DNA from: Acanthosoma haemorrhoidale
Taxonomy: Eukaryota > Arthropoda > Insecta > Hemiptera > Acanthosomatidae
DNA: 64,000 bases
Assembly: GCA_930367205.1 (NCBI GenBank)
Contig: OV884011.1
Coordinates: forward strand, 91,497,474-91,561,473
Direction: 5' to 3'
In this document: piece after piece, positions 1-14,918 of the stretch
Position numbering within the stretch: position 1 is the stretch's first letter
Layout: each line of letters starts with the position of its first letter
Notes under the pieces: model-generated
Database searches by the model: none
What the model was told of the DNA's origin: nothing
Seen by the model: the letters and a program-made list of their open reading frames with translations, nothing else
Made by a program: the position numbers and the translations under genes

Positions 1-977
1 AGATATACACGTGCAGGGATGGTTTGAAGCATGAGATGTGAGAAGCTTTTTTCACTTATGAGGAATGTCAAATAGGGGCCCAGTGTCGAGAAGCAGAACA
101 ATGAAATGGATGAAAGAATTCTTATCTTGACGAGCTAATAAGAATTCCAGACAACAATTGTGTGTACCAAAACTAGTTACGTTTCTCAATGTTGTGAATT
201 TGTGATGTTTCTTTTGATATAAACTCGAAATTAGCGAGCGTAAAAGAACGTAAAAACGATCCGTGGTTCATGGCTATGAAGGGATGAACGTTTTTGTTGC
301 CGTTATATCTATTATTAATAATTATCATATAAGTAAAATCAAGACTTAAATATAAATATTTTAATATTGGATTTGTTAACTTTAAAATAAGTAAAGTTAA
401 TAATATCTAAGACAACTGGCATTGGAAAATAAAGTTAAAAGATCAAGAAGGCAGCGGAAAGGTACGAGGACCAGGAGACGCCCGTAAGTTCCCTCATTCA
501 TTTTGACCCACCGACGAGACAGGAAGGTTGGGAGAGACGCGAGCCCAGGGACGTGTACTGCCTCCTGATACACAGAAGACAACGAGATAACCATATCTAT
601 GGTTATTCGTTACCAAACCACGCTCTTAGAACGAAGCACAAAGAAGAACCACGCGTAGAACACAACTAAGTAAAACTGGCCAGTCAATATTATAGTAAGG
701 TACATTTAACTTTAGTTTTTAACAGTGTAATTTTATCATGTACGTGCTTATATTTATATTAAATTCATGAATCAATTTGTAAATAAACAATTTTCCTTTT
801 GCCAGAATTCTTTCTTATATTAACAGAACATCTATAAAACCTCAGATTAATTTTAAATATAAACAATTAAAAGATAAAAAACATAATAATATACACTCCA
901 ATACCTCAAAATAGAATGTCATAACTTTTTATTTAAAGAAATGAAAAAGTAATCCATATTTCATTGATTTGGTTCAG
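1..977. other. intron or upstream sequence of AdamTS, nothing recognised
   Basis: AT-rich with a slightly GC-richer block at about 420-680. A 65-codon minus-strand ORF at 397-594 matches nothing I know. The exon beginning at 978 has a proper acceptor, so this stretch is most simply the 3' end of an intron. Confidence 0.5.
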
Positions 978-1171
978 TCTACGTGTGAAGAGCTTTGGTG
1001 CTATAATGGACTTGCGGACAACAGTGACCTTCAGGAATGCTCAACGTTGCACATGCCATGGGCAGATGGTACTCCTTGTGGTCACGGAAAGTGGTGTCAA
1101 AAAAGGCAGTGTGTATGGAAAGACAGAAAATCTCTTCAACCCATTAATGGTGGATGGAGTAAATGGCAAAG
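978..1171 (+). CDS. AdamTS-A: AdamTS exon 1 of window: end of disintegrin-like region and start of TSP1-1
   Basis: The exon follows a TTCAG acceptor and ends before GTTTGT. The translation begins STCEELWC and contains [15 protein letters not shown], the typical ADAMTS segment that precedes the central TSP1 repeat, then GGWSKW, the first C-mannosylation-type WxxW of that repeat. It ends in phase 2, splitting an Arg codon with the next exon. The upstream phase is inferred as 0 because TCT is a full codon in the good frame; the previous exon is not in the window. Confidence 0.9.
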
Positions 1172-4100
1172 GTTTGTTCCACAATATATCTCTGAAAATA
1201 AAACCTAATGACATGAAAAAGGGCTTAAGCAATTACAGTAATCAATTTTGATAATTTCATTGTTGTTTTTTAGTATATTTACATCTTCACGTTTTATATA
1301 ATTAATTTATTTTGGTTTTTGGTTGCTTCTTATCCAGGGGTGTCCAGTTTTCTTGGTAGGAGAAAATGGCTCCTTTGAAAGTTGCCTTCAGAAACCAAAA
1401 TAAAGCGATAATCCAGCAAAAAGATTTAAAAAGCATGAATTAATTCATATCAAAATATTTAAGATCTGTCATTGACATATCAACTATTAGATGACATAAT
1501 TTTAAAAACTTTTAAAACTAAATTATTCACTTAGTGTTACTTGCTAAAGGCTTGCAATCACAATAAAAAGTAAAGGACTGCTAGGTAATATAAAAAAAAA
1601 ATGGTATAAGATGATTAAGTGTACTGTATAATTAAAATTAATAGGGCAAGGCAAAATTCAAATATGGTTGAATGCATTCAACAAGGCAATATTATAAAAA
1701 CTAACACCAGAAATACAACATAAACTTGATGGTAGAAGCAAACGATATAATTTTGTGGTTGTACTGTGATTTTGTGATGGGTCTGGTGATTGTACATATT
1801 GCATGTATTGCACTTCTGTGACAAATACAAAGAAACTGTTGGTGAGAACTTTGTCTGGGTAAGCAGGCGGTGTATGGCGGAACATGGTAAATTGTGAGGT
1901 AGAACCTCTCTAACCAGGGAAATTTTGGCAAAAGTCTTCTTTATGTTTTCTCGTGCCTTTGATCGATACTTATAAAGTCTTTTATTGGGATAACATAATT
2001 TGCAAGCATGTCTTATGTTAATTCCAGAAGAATTTTTTTGAAATGGTAATATTATGCTGACTATGTTAAAAAGGAGATTTTATTGTATTTTTAGCCTACC
2101 TTAATAATTCTCTAAATTTTCTAATAATATTATCTTCTTTGTAGCAATTTTGTAAACAATCAAAGCGTTAACATGGAAATTCTCAGAAGTTGAATGCCAA
2201 GTTTTCAGTGCCATTTTTTCCTTTTCTCATGGTAGTGGTATAAGAAATCATTTGATCGAATAATCTATACCAAATTTTCCTTTATTGTATGCTGAAATAA
2301 CTAATAGTTTCAACTTGTTGGATGACTGTTGGGTTGCAGAATCAGCACAAATGTCTTTTGTACTTGGTACCATGATGAGAGCATGTTTTATTGATGAAAT
2401 TCTTACATCTTGCAACAAATTCTCTCTATTTGTGTACGATGATACCGTTATCATCCTCTTTGGATACCAATCATCTCTCGTTTTTGTTTTTTTTTAAAAA
2501 GAGATAAATCTTTTAGGATGATTTTTTTGTCATTTTTAAGTGTTCCAATGAGTCTTTGGGTTTAGACATAATAAAACTAATTCATAGCTTGCGTAAAAAT
2601 TATCAATATATAATGTTCAATCTTGTCTGCAATGAATATCTGCAATGATTGTAGATACACACTGTGTGCCAATCCTGTTTCTATAATGCCCTCTGCTGAC
2701 TTACGAGAGTAAATTTTCATTGACCAAGTATATCCTTCACTTGAGCATAATATGGTCCTGTGTTTATGTGCTTTATTGAAAAATATATTTATTGTTTGAA
2801 GATAAATGTTACTATGTATATTAAAATGTTTTCCCAAGGCTTGAATATTTCTTGATTTTTTTTTTGTAGTTTGTTGAAAAGTAAATGAATTAATTAATAA
2901 AAGAAGTAACTTTATAAGTTGACCCTCACAGGCAATAGATATATTATTTGCAAAATGAAAGTTACTAAGTAGAAATTCAATTCTGTTTTGTGACATAATG
3001 GTGCATGGGAAATAAAAATTATGCATTGGGCTTTTCGACCAATTATTGGTTATAGGGTTTGATTTTACAAATCTCATCCACAATATTAATCCCAAGAATT
3101 TATTTATTTCTTCAAAATTATTTTGTGTCCATTTATGAAGTTAACTTAGATTTATTTAATTTTTGTTCCACATATCTATTTGTTTCTAATACAAGCAAGT
3201 CTATTATTTCATCATCAACCATCAAAACAAACACACAACATGAGGATTGATATCGCTAGGTGATTCCCTAATGAGGCCTGTCTCAAGTAACAACTTCTAA
3301 AATCTAATCAATAATAACTGCATTACATTCACCATCACTATCACTCCCATTGCATTCATCAATATCTGACAGTACAATTCTATGTATATTTCTCTTTCTG
3401 GAAAATCTCATCATTTCCTCATCTCTCCTATCCGAATTTTTGTAAGCCTCATAACAGGTTTCTTCTTCACTTCTACATGAGTCACTAAAAATGACTCTTC
3501 CATTTTTCTTATTGAGATTCTAAAAAAAATAGGGTATACCATTTGTTACTTCAGCAAACTCATACTTCTTTGAAATAGAAGAAATAGTTTTCGAATGTCA
3601 CAAGCTTTTGTAGATATAGAATAAAGGTTCTCAAGTGTTTTGTTTTAAACATGCTTGGGTTCTGCTATAAGATAAGAAACAATAGGCAATGGGCGTACAA
3701 ACAAGTATAATTACACAGCGAGTAATTTTTAATCATAGAGGTGCACTTGTTATAGCAGCAGGCGTGACCTCATAGAGATTCTCTTACATACCTGCGGAGC
3801 TGTCGACAAGTTAAAAGAGAACTTAACCAATTTTCTGTTTTAGTAATGGGATCATATATGTTCTCTTAATAAGAGATTTTTTTTGGCTATTTATCATTTT
3901 ATTCTTGTCCATAAAATGTATCTATTTTTAAATTTATTTATGCACAATAGTATACATATTTTTTAAAAACAATTATAATAATAATAAATAATAATTTTGG
4001 TATTTGATGAGTTCCTTGACCAAATGATTAATATTAAAATAGTAACTTATTCACTTAAATTTCTTTTAAGAATTCATGAGTCACAAGTACATAAATAGAT

Positions 4101-7100
4101 GTTAGGTGCATTATAAGCCATAAATGATTTTATTTGATGCATTATTTATTGATATTTTGTTTTTGTACTTTGATGTAAACATAAATTATGAACCATTACT
4201 TTGAAAAGAGAAATATTTGAAATTTGTATGTTTTTTATATTAAAACAATTATGTAATGAGTTGTTGATCACTACAGGGGACGTTGTTTTTGTTTTAAAGA
4301 CATTACTGGTGACTCTCGATATGGAAGGTACCGATAATAAATATTTAAATTATGTAAGTTGCACTGAGGAATGCTCCTAAGGTGATATTTGTTGCCAAAC
4401 AGTGATGAAGCACATATGTCAATTTTTTTTAGCTTTTTTTTGTTTTATGTGTTTATTATTTGTTCTTATTATTTTTTTCTCAGTGTATTACTATAATATG
4501 TAGTTTTATTTTCAACCTTAAAGCTATGTTTGCCATTCATAAGCCACAATATTTTGTAGTGGTTAGAGTAACCATTACGTGAGATGAATGTTGCAGTTAT
4601 GAATCCCTAAAAATACAATGATTTTTTCTTTCACTTGAAGCTCTGTAAATTGAAGTGTGTGGTTTCTAATATAGTTATTTTAATAAAATTAGTAAATAAG
4701 GGCATAACTTCCCTCCCCCACTAAAAAAAAAAAAATTTATATCATTGTTACTTAGCCGAGAAATTTATCAATAAGGATACAAGTTTATTTAAATTTAAAT
4801 TAATGAAATGAATTAATTATGAATTTGGTGATCCTCTAAGTTGTGTTGACTTTTGAAAATAATCTATTTTAGATAGATTAAATAAAAGGATTAAAATAAT
4901 CTAATTGAATACATTCAAATATACAAACTTCAATAATTGTTTTATTACTACAAAGTAGAGAATGAGATTAAAATAAGCTTTTAAACGAATTTTAATACTG
5001 TTCTTGTAAATAATTAATCAAAAATCTATTACAGTATCAAATGACTGTGTGGTCTGGAAATGTAATAATTACTAATAAATTATGATTAGAGAAGTGTTAT
5101 CTCAGTATGATAGCTTGAAATATCATAATGAATATAAATATTACAACATGTTTAAACTAATTTATCACTACTGATTCACTACATCATTGTGATTACCATT
5201 GTTTGAAAGAATGTGGTACTTCATTATTTAGTACCACAACTTCTTCTAAAATTTTAGATTTAAAACTAAAAAAAAATGTATTGGTCAGTAGAGTCAGACA
5301 TCTAATAATTGATGCCTTATTTTATTCAGTGCTTCATCACTGTAACCTTTTTTTTATAACATATATTCTGTTTTTAATTTTGCTTGAACATGTTTGAATT
5401 TTTAGTTGGCATTTAGCATGTTATTTCATTAAAATACCACTAGAAATGGTGTTTTTAAGGATATTATGCAAGCTTGCATGTATCTTTAACTATCAATTTT
5501 CAGACATTATTTATCTATTATTCCTGCTACTCATCAAATGAAATAAAAGGATTACAAATGTGTATACAAAATTGATTAAGTTTGGAAGTTCTAGTTGGTC
5601 CCAATCATAATATGGGGACAAATAAAATTATAAAATTTATCAGAAATTCTACTTTGTGTTGATTTATTTAAATTAAGTGAAATACTTAGGTATGGGGATT
5701 GTTCTCGAACATGTGGTGGTGGAGTACGCAGAACAGTACGAGAATGCAACAATCCAACTCCTGCTAATGGTGGAAAGTATTGCCTAGGGGAAAGAGTGCG
5801 CTATCATTCATGTGCAACCCATGAGTGCCCCCAAGGCTCTCCTGACTTCAGGTAAAGTATATTGTCAGCTTTATATTACCAATAAAAAAAGTTAAATTTT
5901 TAACATGATTTTAATAAAAGTAGCTTGCCTAAGTAAATTTAAACTCTTATTTGAACTATATATCAGTGAAATATAGTACTCATATATATCTAATATAATA
6001 GGATGCAACATTAAAATAATAGTTAAAACTATTAAATATTGATTTTTCAGGGATCAACAATGTGCAGTATTTAACAATCAGAATTTTGATAATCCAGGTC
6101 ATTCACCTAATGTTGTCTGGCTTCCAAAATACGATGGAAGTAAGTGGCAGTTGAAATTAAGTAAATTAGTCATACATATAAAATATATTTACTTTCAAAT
6201 TAATATCACCAATCTATACCTAATGCAGAATTCATATATGTTTACTATTATCCGTTAACTTTTTTAAATTAACTACTCACAAACTTATTTAATATTATTC
6301 TTCAAATCTACTTTTGATAAAGTAAAACAATACAAACATAAAATTCTTTTTATTTTATTTTCTAAGACTTCCTAGACTAGGCTGGCTGGTCTAATATTAC
6401 CTGTGAAAGTGTGCATAACAAAACTCTCGTAGGTCACATGTTTTTGCTGACCTCTACCCTTATTAACTACTGGATTTTATTTATCATACTCAGCTAATAT
6501 CTCTTCTATCAGGTTGGCCTAAAAGTCCGTTTGGTTTTTGTCGTCACGAAACTTCAAGCAGTCTAATATGTAGCTAGCTTCAATCCACCCCTTGCGAGTG
6601 CGCTCTCGTCAGATACTAGATACTTCAACATAGTTTGACGCGAAATTCCGACAAGACTGGTTGTATTTTGTGTGTTTAGGATCATCCTGAAAATGGAAAA
6701 CCAAAACAAACATTATCGACACCTCATGCTTTTTTATTTAAAAAAAGGCAAGAAAGCAGTGGAAACTTGCAGGAAGATATGCGCTGTATACGGAGAGGAT
6801 GCTGTTACAGAACGTGTGTGCCAGAAGTGGTTTTCAAAATTTCGATGAGGAAATTTTTCGGTTCAAGACGCACCTCGCTCTGGCCGGCCAACTGAGATTA
6901 ACAGCGACAAAGTGAAGGAATTAGTCCACACCAATCCCCGTTATACAACTAGGGAGATCGCATTTATCCTCAAAATATCCAAATGGAGAGTTGAAAACCA
7001 TCTGCATCAACTTGGCTATGTGAGCAGGCTCGATGTTTGGGTTCCCCATCAACTTAGTGAGGCTAACCTCGCCCAAAGGATTTACATCTGTGATTCGCTG

Positions 7101-10100
7101 CGGAAACGTGAAGAAAACAACCTTTTTTTGAAGAGAATGATGACGGGACGAAAAGTGGATCGTCTATAGCAATGTGAAGTGCAAACGCTCATGGGGGAGC
7201 CACGGCAAATTACCACAAACAACCCCCAAAGCAGGACTTCACCCAAAGAAGGTATGCTCTCGATTTGGTGGGATTGGAGGGGTGTTGTCTTTTACGAACT
7301 TCTTCTCACGAACAGGATCATCAATTCAGATGTGTACTGTGACCAGCTGGACAAATTAAATGCAGCGATCCACCAGAAGCGACCAGAACTAGCCAACCGT
7401 AAGGGGATTGTCTTCCATCACGACAATGCCAAACCACACACTTCTTTGCAGACGCAGCAGAAGTTACTGGAGCTTGGCTAGGAAGTTTTGCCGCACCCTC
7501 CATATTTGCCCGACCTTGCGTCTTCAGATTTCCACCTGTTTCGGTCTCTTCAAAATTCATTGAATGGACAGACCTTCAACTCTGAAGAAGATGTAAAAAT
7601 CCACTTGGAAAATTTTTTTCCCAGTAAAGACAGGAAATTCTTTGAGCATGGAATTATGAATCTGCCCATGAGATGGCAGAAGATACTGGAACAAAACGGC
7701 AATTATATCATTGAGTGAATAAATCGCTTTGTGTTTAAAAGTTGTGTCTTATTTTTGCTTAAAAAACCGAACGGACTTTTTGGCCAACCCTTTATTTTCT
7801 TCATCATAGCTCTTAATATTTTTCTTGTGGTTCAGATTACATAATATGTGATACATTTTTTGTTTTTTTATTTTAGTAAGTTTGGATGAAAGATGCAAAT
7901 TGTATTGTCGTGATCCCACAAATAATCTTTATTACCCTTTAAAAGAAAAAGTTGTTGATGGAACTGTATGTGGTCCAAATACTTTTGATATTTGTGTCAA
8001 TGGATTTTGTCATCCAGCTGGTTGTGACCATATCCTGGACTCTGATAAACAATTAGGTACCTATTTATCCTATTTTTTTTACTAAGAAGATAAAATTAGA
8101 CTACTATTAATTTTTACTAAGAAGATAAAATTAGAGAGTTTATTTGTGTTTACATTTTCACTTATTTCATCAGATTATTGTGGTCAATGTGGTGGAGACA
8201 ATTCTACTTGTAAGTTAGTCACAGGATCGTTCAACAAAACACAGTATGGTTATACAAGTATAGACACTATCCCGACAGGAGCTTCTAACCTGGATGTAAA
8301 ACAGCATGGTTATCTCAATTCAAATAAGGACAACAACTACCTAGGTTTGTTTACACTTTTAAAATGTTTGCTTCTAAAAATTCTGCATATTTCTTGGCAA
8401 ATATTAGCGAGCGATTCTTACAAACAAATAAACAAGACATAATAAAAATAACAATTTTGAGCTGAAAAGTCAGTACATGATGTTCTCACTTGCTCAAAAG
8501 TATCTCTCAACAACATCCCCATTCCTATGACTGATAAATTCTGTCATATACTTAGGACTATATTTTGATAAAAGTTTCACATGGACCAATCACAAATGAC
8601 AGAAAAGAAAATATTTGATCAGACAGTGCACACTTCTTTTGAGCCTACCTGACAAACAGACATATAAACAAACTTCTGATACAATCTTTGAGGCCACAGC
8701 AATCAAACTATCGATCATCCAAAAAATTCTGTCCACCAATCAAAGATATTGTATGTTTACTAGATGAGCTGTATATCCTCTCAATACTTAATACTCTATG
8801 AAATCTTAAAATTCTTTATATCACTCAAACAGCTGACTAAAATAATTTGACATGCATCACAAACCCACATGACCAACTATTTCCTCCAACACCATCAAAG
8901 AATTATTGAGAAATTTAGTGACTTCAGTTCCAGGATAATTCATGTCTACAGATTTGCTCATTGAACATGCAGATTGCAAATTATAAAGAAGCTATAATAT
9001 CTATTGTTACTAAATAATAATATGTATCTCCTTTCGTTTGTTGTAGCATTGTTTGATAATGATACAAGCCAATATATTTTAAATGGCAATTTCCAAGTGA
9101 AAGTTGCAAGGAAGTTGATACTATATGGTAGCACTACTTTAGAATATTCTGGTTCAGATGCTATTGTTGAACGTATAAGATCTAATCATCCACTTAGTAA
9201 AGACTTAAATATACAGGTAGTTGTGGCTATTACTTATTTATATCTACTACTATTATGGTTATTTAACTATTTTAAATAAAATTTAAGTAAAAAACTTATC
9301 TTTAAATTTACTGTTTTATAAAAGCATAGGTAAACTATTTTGCTATATTAAGAATTAACAAAAAAAAATCCACCTGCAACAGCATGAACTTTGGATTCTT
9401 TAATTTTTATATCAATACATTTTATTTATTTTTGATAAATTACATAAAAATAATTTAAATCATAAGTACATTTTTATCAGTGAAATATCATAGTTTTTGT
9501 ATTTTACTATTTAAATAATTCAATCCTCGTCTATACTATCTAAAGCACTATAAGATATCACTGTACTATACTGTATAACATTTATGCATGTTAGGCACAT
9601 ATAATATCATAGATTTAAATTAACTTAATAAACACCAAATTAATTTATGTTTTCAGAGAAAAATCTTGCCCAAGCCTCTTCAAATGAGGCTTGAAATGAT
9701 TTGAAAAAGTTGGAACATTTTTTTTCTTTGGAAACCTAATGAAATTCCCTCTTCCTACTAACAATATAATTATGTACCAATTGTATATGTGAATTGTGAG
9801 AAATTGATTTATCAATAGGTCTGCTCAGTTGGGACCCTTTATCCTCCAGACATCACCTACGAATATACCATACCAAAAAGCACCTTAGATCAATACATGT
9901 GGGACTTATTTGATGAATGGGGGATGTGTGACAAAGTATGCAATGGTATGATTCTTAATCGTTATGGATAATTTGTATAGTAATAATGATTACTCCATAC
10001 TTTATATCTATTATTATGTTTTCTTTAAACTTAATTTTTGTAGCCTATTTTGTAAATGTTACAGTACTGCTACTTCTGTTTAATATGATCCCAACTATTA

Positions 10101-13100
10101 AGGCTCTCAAATCGTCTATTTGTTGATAAAAAACAACATAAGAACTTAAAAATTATACCAAATTTGAAAGGTTATGTTACAAACTAGACCAATGGCTATG
10201 ATGATAAGTATTAACATTTAAATAATTTAGGTGATGTGAATGAACATTCATTCCTGGAAACTAAGGTTTGCCCATTTAAAATTTTTAAAACAAATTCAAG
10301 AATGTTAATAATTTATTTATTTAAGAAATAAAGATAAACATAAAAAATTGTTCAGTTTTTAAAATTAAGTGTTATAACTTTTAGTTTTGTTTTCACTTTG
10401 TTTGGAGTACTGCAGTATGGCGGATCTGTTACATTGTTGTGAGTTCTAAATTCTTAATAAACATTCTCTTCCAATCCGACTACAATTGTCTACTTATTTA
10501 ATTGATCTCGCATAAGGCATCAATAGCATATATACAACATCAATAAAAGCAAGTGTTCACAATGTTCACCACCAATACTGAATATCTTTGACATGTTGTT
10601 TCTAAAAATGCAATCCGGAAGAATCCTCAGAAGGTTAGAGCCGTATGAACTTGGCTAACCCCAAGAACATTGGTGATTTTTGGCGGTTTATGGGTATCCT
10701 TAGTTATTATACAAAATATATTACAGATTACATTACAATCTTGTTCCCCCTCTGGAACATCCAATGTAAAGGACAGCGTTTCAAATGGACAAGAAAAACC
10801 TATAGCTTACACCTCTAGAGCACTCACTGCTTCGATACCTCTCTTTTTTGTCAGAGTTTGATTATTCAGTCCAATGCAAGAAAGGCAAAGAAAATGAGAA
10901 TGAGTACTGCCCACCACTAGCTCCTTTCTCTAGTTACACTAATATTACTTATTACTATAAATGCATAGATATTACTATTATATTATTATGCATAGATACT
11001 ATAGATATTACTTATTACTATAGATGCACAAAGAGGTTAACCTCATCCACTTGGATTCAATTTTTTATGTATTGAGCACTACAATCACAGCTGACACAAT
11101 TTCCAAAGCAACTTAATCTAGTCTGAAATTCCAAACACTATTGAAAATCTGCAATCAAATGGTCAAAACTTACCTTTCCCTCAACCCTCATAGAATGCAC
11201 TTCAGGCTAGACTAGTAATCTCAAAACTTTTCAGAGCAACAATATTGAACGACCTCCATGACAGTATCACAAAAAAAAAAAAGCAGTTGGCTAGAAGATA
11301 TGTCTATTGGAAAGGAATGGATAGGGGTATTGAGCATACAGTCCATTGGTGTCTGGAGTGTGTCCCTCATGCAAATACATCCAAGTAAGACGTGATACAC
11401 CCATGAGATATATTCTGATATAGAAAAGGATATATTCTGAGCCAAATAATAAATTGAGCGGCATTGATTGAGAACAAGATCTGAGTGGATTACATCAAAT
11501 TGAAATAATGGTATGCAGCTGGTCAATTGAAATGCAGCAAATAACCCTCTCCTTTTGCACAAATTTCACAGATATCTGGTGGGTTACACGAAGAAAACTT
11601 AATTCCATGATCTAGTCCTTCCAATATTAGTAAACTCGTAGCCTTAGATATGACAACAGGTCTTCTACCAGAGATGAATCATATAGATGTTTATTTTATT
11701 TTTAAAGGTGAAACCTGGCAAATTTTAAAATGTGTTCGGAGTGAAGGAAGACAAGAATTCTCTCCAGAACTGTGCAGTGATAAACCTAAGGGAAATGCTC
11801 CTAGAAAACCCTGTAACACTCATTGTAATTTAAAGTAAGTTGATTAATCAATTGTATGATGAACTTTAGGAATTTTTTTTAAGTGTTAGATTATAAAGAT
11901 TTCTTAGGAATATTGGTTATAATTTCTAAAAATATGGTTTTACCCTAACAATTAATTTTTAAAAAACACATTTTAGATGGCAAGCTGTTTCAAGATCAGA
12001 GTGTTCAAGTGACTGTGGGCTTGGTTTTAGAACCATTAATTTTGAGTGTATTGTAGAAGACAATGAGTCTACATATACTACGCAAAGGGATTCCTGTTCA
12101 CACATCCCACGCCCTCCTGATTCCGAACCTTGTCAAGGGCTGTGTATTGAACCCAAATGGAAATTTGAAGAATGGAGTACGGTAAGTGTTAGGCACAACA
12201 ACAAGAAACATGAATATGTACTGTCTTATGCCAGTATTAGAGTATTTAACTATGGTACTATATAGTGTATATTTCTCTACTACATATTATGGTATATGTT
12301 CAAATAAAATATTTGAAGTACCTAACATAAAATTTTACTTCCATGTTGCTAGTAGTTTGGAATATTAATAGGAATGTTATTTAAGAGGTAACTTAAAGTT
12401 TTAAAATAAAAACTTCCTGAGGAAAACTCTTGTGCTGCAATTCATTGCCTTTTCTGTGGAGACCAAAGCTCGATTCCAGGCTTCCTCTCTAATGATTACT
12501 GTTTGAGGGATGGGTATGGTCTTGGCTCACTCAGCTTAGTAAGAGAAAATTAATAGATGCTTGATTAAATGCACGTGAATTCGGTATAGAAAACCAAAAT
12601 AAACACTGTTTTATCTCTCGATAACAGCATAGCTGTCTGCTAGCTCCTCAATACAGTACACCTACAAGAAGGGACACTTTTTGGAATTATCTCTTTGGAG
12701 TTCTTGAGCCACAAATTTGTTATGGTATGTACATGCCAAAACACCCAACACCATGGTATTTAGACTTTACAAATGTACTGTATAATATGAAGCCTCACAT
12801 TGGGTGTAGGAGAATCCTGAGGTTGAATAGGGGTTCTCGATAACTCATTCAGGTATTTTCCAGCTACTCCCTGTATGAAAAAATATTACTCGTCAAAGGC
12901 CATTGAGTTAGACTTTGTATTAACGCGATCATCTTTCCCTAAAGAGGCACATAATGTTTCAATCTCCTCTAAAATCACATCAAATGCGTTATATAGGTCT
13001 TGATCCTCGAGGGCATGGTATCGAACTTTAAAAAGGGAAAAATTATCTTTTGAGAGGGTCTTCGAAATGTCATATAACACCTGTAATTTTGAGAAGTGTT

Positions 13101-14883
13101 TTTCCCTCCGAGATATCAAAACCTCCAATCTTTTCTTCTGAACCATAGTCATCAACATTTTTCAAGAGGACAACACAAATAAATGAGAATTAATGAAATA
13201 AAACAAATATAAGCGAGTATCAAATATTCAAGACAATATTTGTAAACTGCCACAGAGGATAACCTACCTAACACAGGCAAAAGTGAATGACCAGCAAGCG
13301 CTCTAGTGGAAGACACTAGAACCTTCTCAACGAGTGGCACAGATGCCGGCTAACATGACAAAAATTAAATCCGGCCCGAACTGACCAAATCAGTTGTATG
13401 GGATGTACAAGCCAAAACACCCAATACCAGGGTATTTAGACTGTACAAATGGACTGTATAATATGAATTGCCACAATGGGGAGTTAGAGAAAGAAATTTG
13501 CTCTCCTCGGTCTATCACCTCTGCCAACAATGTTCCTCTTATTTCTCGCTGATGCAGCTCATCACATGACCGCTTGACACCACTTTCAAGTTCCATAATA
13601 GCATTAATACAATGAGAAAACAACACCTCGCAAATAAGGTTCCCAATGTGTATCACTAAATAGGTTTAATTACACCGATAAGATGGCTACAAAACAGATG
13701 ACTCAGACTCTACTAGCTCGACTAGCTTTTGTCATCTTCACTATACACCCCGCCAGGTGGCATGTGACCTTGAACCAAAATGACGTCGCACTGGTGTGAA
13801 TAACTACAGTGTATTACATTTATTTATCAATATGAACTGTAATGGATTTTATTTAGTTCATGTAATTAATATAAGGGAAAAAAACTTTTAAAATAATAAA
13901 TAAATTAAAGAAGGTTTTAAAAAATAATTTTACAATTTACTTTATTAATAACATCAAATACTAAATGTTCTATTCAAAGGAATGAATTTAATTATTAGTC
14001 AGTGTTTTTTAGGATTATTTCTGTGTTTTGAAAGTTTTACTTAACACTCAAAACTAAATATTTAGATACAATGATAGTGTGGATCTACTAAAACGGTTTA
14101 ACTTACAATAATGCTTCAATCATTCATTTCAATGATCATTTATTTCATTTATGGTAAATATTAAAAAAATACTTATTGCTGTTTAGTCAGTTGAATGAAA
14201 TGTATTGCCCACGTGTTCTTCTCAGGTGTCATTCAACGATAGGTCTTTCAATCATCTCCAAATGGTCCAAGGGACCGTTTTTTGTTACCCCTTCCCCTTT
14301 CACTTTCACAAGGCATCTGCTTTTTCTTTTTTTTACCTGGGATTTATAAGAGTGACTCAGTTCTTGAATGAATCACATTTCAGACTTATTCGTTATCTTA
14401 TATTCTTAATTTACTTCTCACATTTTATATACAAACAAAATAGTAATTTGATATTCAAATTAATATTCATGATTAAAACTAATTATATTTTTTATAAAAA
14501 TGTGACCAGAGATTCATGTTTCATACTTTTATTTTTATATTGAAAATCATACCCATTGTTTCACCTCATTGTTTAACTATTTGAATTACCAGTTACAATA
14601 ATGATAGCATTTCTAGTACATTAATACTAGAAATTTTGTTCATTTTTTTTTACAGGTATGTTTATTACACATTTATTTTACTTATGTAAGCATAACTTTG
14701 ATTAGTGTTCCCGTAGCTGTGGTTCAGGCAGGCGAACAAGGGAAGCCTACTGTGTGGACTCACTGAAGCAGAAGAGAGATGACAGTGAGTGCCATATGAG
14801 TGAAAAAAAAGTGGAAGAAGTATGCAACACTCAAGATTGCCCAACCTGGCAAGTTGGGGAGTGGTCAACGGTATGATTGAATG

Positions 14884-14918
<35 letters not shown>

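Noticed and set aside
964..1251. 95-codon ORF overlapping AdamTS exon 1 in another frame
   Set aside because: The other frame (978 onward) carries the ADAMTS cysteine pattern and joins in phase with exon 2.
2577..3095. 172-codon minus-strand ORF as a host gene
   Set aside because: Its pattern fits the middle of a piggyBac-like transposase and the flanking parts are broken, so it is listed as a transposon remnant.
7321..7560. 79-codon minus-strand ORF
   Set aside because: Shadow of the mariner transposase on the plus strand.
10380..10490. Solo LTR of the Gypsy remnant
   Set aside because: AATAAA and a TACA-like end are suggestive, but no second copy or target duplication could be found.
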